Assembly (NCBI GenBank): GCA_002350615.1
Contig: DEFD01000026.1
Coordinates: 3,855 to 14,868 of the forward strand
DNA: 11,014 nt
Direction: 5' to 3'
Source: Bacteroidales bacterium UBA2861
GTDB taxonomy: Bacteria > Bacteroidota > Bacteroidia > Bacteroidales > UBA932
Below, in pieces: positions 1 to 7,100 of this stretch. The position numbers were made by a program, and so were the translations under genes. The notes under the pieces are model-generated. The model was not told the DNA's origin and did no database searches. It saw only the letters and a list, made by a program, of their open reading frames with translations. The stretch's first letter is position 1. Every line of letters begins with the position of its first letter.

Positions 1-1
1 G

Positions 2-85
2 CAGTTCATCACCGCCAATGGCACCCGCTTCAGCGACCGCGAGCGCCAGCAGAACCAGCCGCCGGCCATCATCATTCAGCGATAA
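2..85 (+). CDS. 3' end of an unidentified protein (partial)
   Basis: An open frame enters from the left edge and ends at a TAA at 83-85. Only 27 residues are visible, beginning QFITANGTRF and ending PPAIIIQR; they are polar and basic with a short hydrophobic run (AIII) near the end. This is too little to name a family, and I recognise none. The stop is followed directly by the ATG of the next gene (TAAATG), so the two are probably co-transcribed and translationally coupled. The reading is supported by that stop/start abutment and by codon use like the following genes. Confidence 0.6.
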   Translation, partial: QFITANGTRFSDRERQQNQPPAIIIQR

Positions 86-697
86 ATGAAGACCAAGAAA
101 GTCTTTCTCTGGACAATAGTCGTACTGTTTGCGGTAGGAGCAGTGTGCTTGTTCCTGCTATGGCGGTATATCTACACCCCTGTTTCCATCGGCAAGATGG
201 AACGCTTCTACAAAAAGCACCATAGCGAGATGGAGCAGCTGGCAGCCTACGCCAACCGCGCCGTGGACGATAGCGCCTATCTGTGGCTGCATCTCTTTCC
301 CAATGGCGACGAAGGCCTGTACGTACGCGCCTGCGGCACTGCTGACACACTCAGATTCGGCGTCCACGTCCTCGACAGCGACTCTCTGCTGCAAGCAGTA
401 GGACTGACCACAGCCGAGCATGACGCCATCTGTCAGCGGCTGAGGGCCATTGGCTGCATCGGCATCAGCGTCAGCCTCGACCGCCGCCAGACGCAGATAC
501 ACTACATGTATGGCGGTCCATTCGACGAATACTTCTTCGGCTATAATCTCTACAGCGGCCCGATGACCGCTGAGGAGCGCACCGAAATCCTCCGAGACGA
601 CCACCTCATACCCTACAATGACAGCGTGACATTCCTGATGGGGTGGCTGAGCCAGCGCGTCAGGGAGAAATACCTTCAAAAACACAATCTCAAATAA
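86..697 (+). CDS. Membrane-anchored protein of unknown function, 203 aa
   Basis: I do not recognise this protein. It has a short basic N-terminus (KTKK) followed by one hydrophobic segment at about residues 6-27, then a soluble part of about 175 residues. By the positive-inside rule the soluble part should lie in the periplasm, held by an N-terminal anchor; there is no lipobox cysteine, so it is not an evident lipoprotein. The soluble part is mixed alpha/beta in character, rich in Tyr and Asp, with an aromatic, glycine-containing stretch (HYMYGGPFDEYFFGYN) at about residues 136-151. The start is taken at 86 because it follows the previous stop with no gap; no Shine-Dalgarno is visible, as is usual in Bacteroidetes. 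The next gene begins 1 nt after the stop. Context (small operon with a thioesterase) gives no firm clue to its job. Confidence 0.8.
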   Translation: MKTKKVFLWTIVVLFAVGAVCLFLLWRYIYTPVSIGKMERFYKKHHSEMEQLAAYANRAVDDSAYLWLHLFPNGDEGLYVRACGTADTLRFGVHVLDSDSLLQAVGLTTAEHDAICQRLRAIGCIGISVSLDRRQTQIHYMYGGPFDEYFFGYNLYSGPMTAEERTEILRDDHLIPYNDSVTFLMGWLSQRVREKYLQKHNLK

Positions 698-698
698 T

Positions 699-1082
699 AT
701 GCTACAGCCCGGAATCAAAGGACATCATGAACAGACCGTCACCCCGGAGATGAGCGCCGCACGGGTGGGCAGCGGCTTGGTGGACGTGTTTGCCACGCCC
801 ATGCTGGTGGCGCTGGTGGAACAGACCTGCTACGAGAGCGTGCTGCCGCACCTCGACGAGGGGCAGGGCACCGTGGGCACGCTGGTGAACGTGAGCCATG
901 TGTCGGCCACACCGATAGGCATGCGCGTGTGGTGCGACAGCGAACTGGTGGAGGTGGACCGCCGCCGGCTGGTGTTCCATGTGCAGGCCTACGACGAGGC
1001 CGGACTCATCGGCGAGGGCACCCACGAGCGCTTCGTGATCGACACCGAGCGCTTCATGCAAAAACTGCAGTCCAAAGGCTGA
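699..1082 (+). CDS. Hotdog-fold thioesterase, FlK-like family
   Basis: A 127-residue cytoplasmic protein of the thioesterase family that includes fluoroacetyl-CoA thioesterase FlK. Members hydrolyse acyl-CoA thioesters on a hotdog fold, usually as dimers. Visible family landmarks are the N-terminal GIKG, the GSG...VFATP block at 24-34, the VGTLVNVSH block at 59-67, TPIGM at 71-75, and GEGTHERFVI at 105-114. T33, E41 and H67 have the same 8- and 26-residue spacing as the FlK catalytic Thr42, Glu50 and His76, so the active site appears complete. Length is typical for the family. The family is widespread in bacteria that never meet fluoroacetate, so the natural substrate is probably an ordinary short or branched acyl-CoA; I cannot tell which. 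The start at 699 keeps the conserved GIKG near the N-terminus. It sits 1 nt after the upstream gene and runs directly into a receptor remnant. Confidence 0.88.
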   Translation: MLQPGIKGHHEQTVTPEMSAARVGSGLVDVFATPMLVALVEQTCYESVLPHLDEGQGTVGTLVNVSHVSATPIGMRVWCDSELVEVDRRRLVFHVQAYDEAGLIGEGTHERFVIDTERFMQKLQSKG

Positions 1083-1083
1083 T

Positions 1084-1728
1084 CGCCCCGCCGCTGAAAA
1101 ACAGCCTCTTGCAGGCACCCTCACCGATGTGGCCTACTGCGACTGCTTCGGTCGTATAGTCGCCTTCAGCCAGTCGGCCAACATCGGCTCCGCACGGCAA
1201 GGCGGCATAAGCCTCAACGCAACCCTTCGTCCGCTCGACTTTATGAACATACGGTTCTACGCCAACCTCTTCAACGACTACTACAGCATCCAATACCGTC
1301 CAGGCCGGTGGCAGGAGAACGAGATGTTGTGCTACTCGCTGCGTCTCAACTTCTGGACAAAAGTTCTTGAACATACGTCAGCCCACTGGTTCGACGGTCT
1401 GCAACTTTTCGCCAACGCTGTCTACCGCAGCCGCACCCAGACCCTGCTGGCCGAGGTGGGCCCCTACTTCACCCTCGACTGCGGCGTGAGTACCGACCTC
1501 TTCGACCGTCGCCTGTCGCTGTTCCTCAACGTGGCCGATGTGTTCGGCACCGTCCGCACCGGTGGAAGTAGCCTCAATCCCTACAACCCCTCCGTCAGCG
1601 AATCGACCACCGAAAGCCGCTACGTCAGCTTCGGCCTCACCTGGCGCATTGGGGGCACCGAGATGGAAGCCCAGCAGACCCACAGCAAGAAGGAGGCTAA
1701 GAAAAAAAGAATGGCAAATAACCAATAG
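1084..1728 (+). pseudogene. 5'-truncated TonB-dependent receptor barrel (C-terminal remnant)
   Basis: About 214 codons resembling the C-terminal barrel of Bacteroidetes TonB-dependent receptors of the 'outer membrane beta-barrel family' (OMP_b-brl_3 type). Typical features are the CDCFGRIVAFSQSANIGSAR turn, alternating amphipathic strands (SLNATLRPL, FANAVYR), a DRRLSLFLNVADVFGT block and a final strand YVSFGLTWRIGG, followed by the Lys/Glu-rich tail common in this group. Intact proteins are about 700-900 residues with an N-terminal carboxypeptidase-like domain and plug; all of that and most strands are missing. Homology-like sequence begins within a few codons of the thioesterase stop, and the same frame is closed by a TGA at 1036-1038 inside the thioesterase. 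The first possible start is a GTG at 1129, with no signal peptide. A deletion joining the thioesterase to a receptor 3' end is the simplest reading. It keeps an open frame of 645 bases, so the loss may be recent or the junction an assembly artefact. Confidence 0.75.
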
Positions 1729-1761
1729 TGTTGTCACTCAAAGCTCTTAACTGCCAAACAG

Positions 1762-1796
1762 AAAGCCGAGGACAGCAATGGCCTCGGTTTTGTTTT
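1762..1796 (+). terminator. Rho-independent terminator closing the left block
   Basis: A 10-bp stem (1762-1771 pairing with 1782-1791, one G-U pair, core CCGAGG/CCTCGG) with a 10-nt loop is followed by a T-rich run (TTTTGTTTT, 1788-1796). It lies 34 nt after the receptor remnant's stop and 200 nt before glnN, so it should end transcription from the left block and separate it from the nitrogen operon. Confidence 0.75.
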
Positions 1797-1884
1797 CGTT
1801 GCAGGAAGCCAACAGAAAGGCCTTGTACAGCTTGGTGAGCTGTTTTCAACAGTATTGCACTTGGTGGTTGAATCCACGGCGCCA

Positions 1885-1916
1885 TTTTTTTTATGCAAGA
1901 CACAATATTATTATTG
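1885..1916 (+). promoter_or_regulatory. Candidate Bacteroidetes-type promoter of glnN
   Basis: TATTATTG at 1909-1916 is one base away from the Bacteroidetes -7 consensus TAnnTTTG. A T-run at 1885-1892 lies where the -33 TTTG box would be expected (about 19 nt upstream) but lacks the G. The match is weak and other placements in this A/T-rich leader are possible. The position, about 80 nt before the glnN ATG and after a strong terminator, is sensible. Confidence 0.25.
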
Positions 1917-1962
1917 TCGTTCCGTTAAATATTTTTTTTATTGCCTGCCGTACTTGGAAAAT

Positions 1963-1978
1963 AATATCACAATATCAT
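1963..1978 (+). repeat. Tandem 8-bp repeat just upstream of glnN start
   Basis: AATATCAC (1963-1970) is followed directly by AATATCAT (1971-1978), seven of eight bases identical. The pair ends 20 nt before the glnN ATG. Tandem half-sites of this size can be a regulator's operator, but in such A/T-rich DNA a short repeat can also arise by chance. Confidence 0.35.
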
Positions 1979-1998
1979 ATAACCATCATTTACAAACA

Positions 1999-4185
1999 AT
2001 GAGTAATCTTAGATTTAAAGTGTTGCAGGAGGCCTTCGCCAAGAAGGCGGTTGCCGTCCAGCCTCCTGCCGGTATGGTTTCCGATTATTACGGCAGCCAC
2101 ATCTTCGGACGAAAACAAATGGCACGCTACCTCTCGGCAGAGACCTACAGGGCTTTCTGCGATGTGCTCGACAACGGGGCTCCGTTCAACCGCGAAATGG
2201 CCAACAATGTGGCTGTAGGTATGAAGAACTGGGCACTGGATATGGGTGCCACGCATTACACCCACTGGTTCCAGCCGCTCACCGAGGGCACGGCCGAGAA
2301 ACACGACGCCTTTATCGAATATGCCGGTCAGCCAGGGAGCGACGTCATCGAGGAGTTCTCGGGCAAGCTGTTGGCTCAGCAGGAAGCCGACGGCTCTAGT
2401 TTCCCCAACGGCGGTATCCGCAACACCTTCGAGGCTCGCGGCTACACCGCCTGGGACACCACATCGCCGGCCTTTATGGTCGATGACACCCTCTGCATCC
2501 CTACGGTGTTCGTCTCCTATACCGGCGAGGCGCTCGACTACAAGACCCCGTTGCTCAAGGCATTGCACGCCGTTGACCGCGCCGCCACAGAGGTGTGCCG
2601 CCTCTTCGACCCCACGGTGCACAAGGTCTATTCATATCTGGGCTGGGAACAGGAGTATTTCCTCGTCGACGAATCAATCTATTCGGCACGCCCCGACCTG
2701 CTGCTGACGGGCCGCACGCTGCTGGGTCACGAGTCGGCGAAGAACCAACAGCTCGAGGACCACTACTTCGGCGCTATCCCCGCCCGTGTGCAGTCGTTTA
2801 TGAAAGAGCTTGAGTTCGAAGCCTACAAGTATGCCATCCCCTGCAAGACCCGCCACAACGAGGTGGCACCCAATCAGTTCGAGTTGGCGCCCATCTACAA
2901 TGAGACCAATCTGGCCGTCGACCAGAACCTGATTCTTATGTCGCTGATGCACAAAATTGCCAGCCGGCACGGATTCAAGGTGCTGCTGCACGAGAAGCCC
3001 TTCGCCGGCGTGAATGGCTCGGGCAAGCATTGCAACTGGTCGCTGGGCACCGACACCGGTGTCGGCCTCCTCACCCCTGGCAAAACGCCCGAGGAGAACC
3101 TCCGCTTCGTCACCTTTCTGGTCAACGTGATGATGGCCGTCAAGAAGCACAACGCCCTCTTGAAGGCCTCCATTATGACTGCCACCAACGCCCATCGTCT
3201 GGGTGCTCAGGAGGCGCCCCCTTCCATCATCAGCGTCTTCCTCGGCAGTCAGCTTTCGGCGGTGCTCGACCAACTGGAGAACGCCGACAAGGAGCAGGCC
3301 ATAGTCCTCGACGAAAAGCGCCGTATGCAGCTCGGCGTGGCGCATATCCCCGAGGTGTTGGTCGACAATACCGACCGCAACCGCACCTCTCCCTTCGCTT
3401 TCACTGGCAACCGCTTCGAGTTCCGCGCCGTGGGTTCCTGCGCTAACTGCGCCGGTGCCATGACCACCCTGAACGCCGCCGTGGCCGAGCAGCTCATCGC
3501 CTTCAAGGAAGACGTGGAGAAAGAAATCGCCAAAGGCAAGAAGGTGCCCGTGGCCATCATGGATGCCCTCAAGCCCATTATCAAGTCTGTCATCGATACC
3601 GTCTGCTTCGACGGAAACGGCTACACCGAGGAGTGGAAGAAAGAGGCGGAGCGCCGCGGCCTCGACATCGAGACCAATGTTCCCAAGATGTTCTGCCAGT
3701 TCACCAAACCGGCCTCTGTGGAGATGTTCACCAAGACGGGTGTCTATTCCGAGAAAGAACTGGAAGCCCGCAACGACGTGAAGTGGGAGACCTACGTGAA
3801 GAAGGTCCAGATAGAATCCCGCGTCATGGTCCGCATGGCCCTCAACCACATCGTTCCCGCCGCCCTCGAGTACAAGGGCAAACTCCTGAAGGAAGTGATG
3901 CTGGCGAAGGAAATCTACGGCAACCTGGACAACTGCACCACCGAACTGCGCATTCTGGACGATATCAACAAGTATGTCGAAGCCGTCCGCGTCAAGGCAA
4001 CGGCGATGAAGGAAGCCCGCAAGAAGGCCAACGTCATCGAAGACACCTACAAGCGCGCCCTGGCCTACCACGAGATTGCGGAAAGCCTCTACGACCTTCG
4101 CAAGCCGATCGACAAGCTGGAAGAAGTGGTGGACAACAAGATGTGGCCGCTTCCGAAGTACCGCGAACTCCTGTTTATCAGCTAG
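1999..4185 (+). CDS. glnN: Glutamine synthetase type III
   Basis: A 728-residue cytoplasmic enzyme making glutamine from glutamate, ammonia and ATP. Its length matches the GS III family (about 700-730 residues, first described in Bacteroides fragilis) and is far above GS I/II. GS III landmarks are the N-terminal SDYYGSHIFGRKQM region (about 33-46), the GWEQEYF metal/ATP motif at 215-221, RHNEVAPNQFELAP from 285, the glutamate-binding NGSGKHCNW loop at 339-347, NRTSPFAFTGNRFEFR ending at 476, and the conserved C-terminus MWPLPKYRELL. All expected catalytic blocks are present. The ATG at 1999 was chosen because MSNLRFKVLQ matches the family start; a 48-codon upstream extension is A/T-rich non-coding DNA. 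There is no Shine-Dalgarno. gltB starts 8 nt after the stop, so this is probably the first gene of a GS-GOGAT operon. Synonymous codon use changes sharply near 3870-3890 (Glu: 36 GAG/12 GAA before, 1 GAG/10 GAA after). Confidence 0.96.
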   Translation: MSNLRFKVLQEAFAKKAVAVQPPAGMVSDYYGSHIFGRKQMARYLSAETYRAFCDVLDNGAPFNREMANNVAVGMKNWALDMGATHYTHWFQPLTEGTAEKHDAFIEYAGQPGSDVIEEFSGKLLAQQEADGSSFPNGGIRNTFEARGYTAWDTTSPAFMVDDTLCIPTVFVSYTGEALDYKTPLLKALHAVDRAATEVCRLFDPTVHKVYSYLGWEQEYFLVDESIYSARPDLLLTGRTLLGHESAKNQQLEDHYFGAIPARVQSFMKELEFEAYKYAIPCKTRHNEVAPNQFELAPIYNETNLAVDQNLILMSLMHKIASRHGFKVLLHEKPFAGVNGSGKHCNWSLGTDTGVGLLTPGKTPEENLRFVTFLVNVMMAVKKHNALLKASIMTATNAHRLGAQEAPPSIISVFLGSQLSAVLDQLENADKEQAIVLDEKRRMQLGVAHIPEVLVDNTDRNRTSPFAFTGNRFEFRAVGSCANCAGAMTTLNAAVAEQLIAFKEDVEKEIAKGKKVPVAIMDALKPIIKSVIDTVCFDGNGYTEEWKKEAERRGLDIETNVPKMFCQFTKPASVEMFTKTGVYSEKELEARNDVKWETYVKKVQIESRVMVRMALNHIVPAALEYKGKLLKEVMLAKEIYGNLDNCTTELRILDDINKYVEAVRVKATAMKEARKKANVIEDTYKRALAYHEIAESLYDLRKPIDKLEEVVDNKMWPLPKYRELLFIS

Positions 4186-4193
4186 TTTAGTTT

Positions 4194-7100
4194 ATGAAAT
4201 ACGGACTGTACGATCCGGCATCGGAACACGATGCCTGTGGGGTTGGTATGGTCGTGAATATCCGGGGCGACAAGACGCACGAGTTGGTCGACAACGCCTT
4301 GACGGTGCTCGAAAACATGAGCCACCGTGGGGCAGAAGGGGCGGATGGAAAATCGGGCGACGGCGCCGGAATCATGGTCCAGATTCCCCATGAATTCATT
4401 CTCTTGCAAGGAATTCCCGTTCCGGAAAAAGGACGATACGGCACCGGCCTGGTCTTCCTCCCCAAGGATGCCGCCAAGCGCGAACACATCCTGGAGGCCA
4501 TGCGTGCCGAGATGGAACGGGAAGCCTGCCGGCTGAGCCACGTCCGGCCGGTTCCGGTAAACGCGGCCTGTCTGGGTGAGGAAGCCGCCAAGGGCGAGCC
4601 GTACACGGTGCAGATCTTCGTGACCAGCGCCGAATTCATCGAGGAGGCCGACTTCGAGCGCAAACTCTACCGTATCCGCAAGCACATCGAGCGGCTGGGC
4701 AAGGACTGCTATGTCTGTTCCCTTTCCACCCGCAACATCGTGTACAAGGGTATGCTCACCAGCCGCCAGCTGCGCGAATACTACACGGACCTGACCAGTC
4801 CTTGGTTCACCAGCGCCATGGCCATCGTCCATTCCCGCTTCTCCACCAACACCTTCCCGCAGTGGAGCCTGGCACAGCCCTTCCGGATGCTCTGCCACAA
4901 TGGTGAAATCAATACGGTGCGGGGGAACCGGAGCTGGATGCAGGCCCGTCAAAGCGTGCTGAATTCGGGGACGCTGGGCGATATCGGTGACCTGACCCCC
5001 ATCGTACAGCCCGATATGAGCGATTCCGCCAGCCTGGACAACGTGCTGGAATTCCTCACCCAGAGCGGACTCAGCCTGCCGCAGGCCGTATCCGTGCTGA
5101 TGCCGGAGAGTTTCGACGAAACCAACCCCATCTCCGAGGACCTGCGCGCGTTCTATGAATATCATTCCATCCTTATGGAGCCCTGGGACGGCCCCGCCAC
5201 CCTGCTGTTCAGCGACGGCCGTTACGCCGGCGGCATCCTGGACCGCAACGGCCTGCGTCCCGGACGGTACACCATTACCAAACGGGGCTTCCTGGTGGTG
5301 GCCAGCGAGGTGGGCGTCCTGGACTTCGACCCCACCGAAATCGAGTGCAAGGGCCGCCTGGAGCCCGGAAAGATGCTGCTGGTAGATACCAAGGAAGGCA
5401 AGATCTGGTACGATGCCGATATCAAGGAAAAACTGGCCTCCGAGCATCCTTACCGCAAGTGGCTGGCTGCCGGACGCATCCAGTTGGAAGACCTGCACAG
5501 CGGACGAAAGATTGAGCACAACGAGGCAGACCTCCTGCACAAGGAGCTCCTGTTCGGCTGCACGGCGGAAGATGTGGAAAAGACCGTAAAGCCCATGTGC
5601 GAGAAGGGCATCGAGCCCACATCGTCCATGGGTAACGATACCCCGCTGGCCGTGCTGACCGAGCGTCCGCAGAGTTTCTTCAACTACTTCCGCCAGCAGT
5701 TCGCACAGGTGACCAACCCGCCCATCGACTCCATCCGCGAGCAGATGGTCATGTCGCTGTTCGAATATATCGGACGCGTGGGAACGGGTATCCTGACCCC
5801 GGACGAAGACAACTGCAAGATGGTGCGCCTGCCGCATCCCATTCTGACCAATACGCAGCTGGACCTGCTGTGCAACATCCGCTACAAGGGCTTCAACACG
5901 GTTAAGCTGCCCATGCTCTTCGAATGCGCCGCCAGCACCGCCGATGCCGCCGCCAACCTGCGCCGGGCCCTGAAGAGCCTCTGCCAGAAGGCCGAAAAGT
6001 GTGTGGACGACGGGGTGAACTACATTATCCTGTCCGACCGTGACGTGGACGAATCCCACGCGCCCATCCCGTCCCTGTTGGCCGTGAGCGCCGTGCATCA
6101 TCACCTGATTGCCACCGGCAAACGCGTGCAGACGGCCCTGATTGTGGAAAGCGGCGAGATTCGCGAGACGATGCATGCCGCGCTGCTGCTCGGCTACGGG
6201 GCATCGGCCATCAACCCCTACCTTTCCTTTGCCATCATCTCCAGCCTGGCACACGGCGGGAAGATGCAGCTGAACTACTCCACGGCCCGTACCAACTATA
6301 TAGAAGCCATGAAGAAGGGTCTGCTGAAAATCATGGCCAAGATGGGTATTTCCACCATCCGTTCCTATCGGGGAGCCAAGATTTTCGAAAGCATCGGCCT
6401 GGAGGAGAGCCTGCTGCGCGAGTATTTCGGAACAGACCGTTCCACCATTGGCGGCGTGGGTCTGGAAACCATCGCGCGCGACGCCATGTGGTTCCACGCA
6501 CAGGCCTATGCCGATACCACCCCTACCGATTTCCTGCCGAATGTAGGGCAGTTCCACTACCGCAAGGGCGGCATCCCGCACGCGTGGAATCCCGAAACCA
6601 TCTCCGCGCTGCAGCTGGCCACGCGTTTGGGCAGCTACAAGAAATTCAAGGAATTCACCGCCGCGGTCGATACCAAGGACGACCTCCTTTTCCTCCGCGA
6701 CCTGCTGGATTTCAAACGCGGCACTGCGATTCCCGTAGACGAGGTAGAACCGGTAGAGGCCATTGTGAAGCGCTTTGTGGTGAGCGCCATGAGCTTCGGT
6801 GCCCTGAGCATCGAGGCCCACGAAGCCATCGCCCTGGCAATGAACCGCCTGGGGGCCCGCTCCAACACGGGCGAAGGCGGAGAAGACAACGAACGCTATC
6901 ATACCGAAGTGGACGGGGTTTCCCTGTCGAGCAAGACCAAACAAGTGGCCTCCGGACGCTTTGGCGTTACGGCCGAATACCTAGTGAATGCCCAGGAAAT
7001 CCAGATCAAGGTAGCCCAGGGAGCCAAGCCTGGAGAGGGCGGCCAGCTGCCGGGCTTCAAGGTGAATGCCATCATTGCCAAGACCCGCAATTCCATTCCG

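Larger units (their letters stand above)
1729..1998. other. Intergenic region and A/T-rich leader upstream of glnN
   Basis: This is the longest non-coding stretch of the window (270 bp). It holds, in order, the intrinsic terminator at 1762-1796, a second small perfect hairpin (ACAGCT/AGCTGT, 1827-1832 with 1838-1843, loop 5 nt, then TTTTC), and from about 1883 a strongly A/T-rich segment with T8 runs at 1885-1892 and 1932-1939, which contrasts with the GC-rich genes around it. A tandem 8-bp repeat lies at 1963-1978. An open frame from 1855 runs through it into glnN, but its translation resembles no protein and the glnN family begins at 1999, so I treat the stretch as untranslated leader and promoter. 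Confidence 0.7.

Noticed and set aside
158..718. Minus-strand 186-codon frame opposite the anchored protein
   Set aside because: The plus-strand protein has a clear anchor segment, adjacent stop/start junctions on both sides and operon direction; the minus frame has none of these.
1827..1846. Second intrinsic terminator at the ACAGCT/AGCTGT hairpin
   Set aside because: The stem is only 6 bp and is followed by just four T, and a much stronger terminator lies 30 nt upstream. I keep it only as a leader element.
1855..1998. A 48-codon N-terminal extension of glnN
   Set aside because: The translated leader is A/T-rich and rich in Phe, Tyr and Ile with no resemblance to GS III N-termini. The ATG at 1999 gives the family length and N-terminus.
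1855..1998. A riboswitch or glutamine-sensing RNA in the glnN leader
   Set aside because: The leader is mostly A/T with little stable pairing beyond one small hairpin, and I see no conserved core of a known glutamine riboswitch.
2674..4071. A 465-codon minus-strand frame opposite glnN
   Set aside because: It is an antisense shadow with repetitive His/Gly/Val composition; glnN explains the region fully.
4186..4193. An internal promoter or terminator between glnN and gltB
   Set aside because: The gap is 8 nt and shows no hairpin. The last part of glnN contains no clear Bacteroidetes -7/-33 pair that I can see.
4182..6944. A 920-codon open frame on the minus strand opposite gltB
   Set aside because: It mirrors gltB in a GC-rich, strongly biased codon context that removes stops from the antisense frame. 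Its translation is low-complexity (Gly, His, Val, Gln) and resembles no family, while gltB on the other strand is complete and unmistakable.
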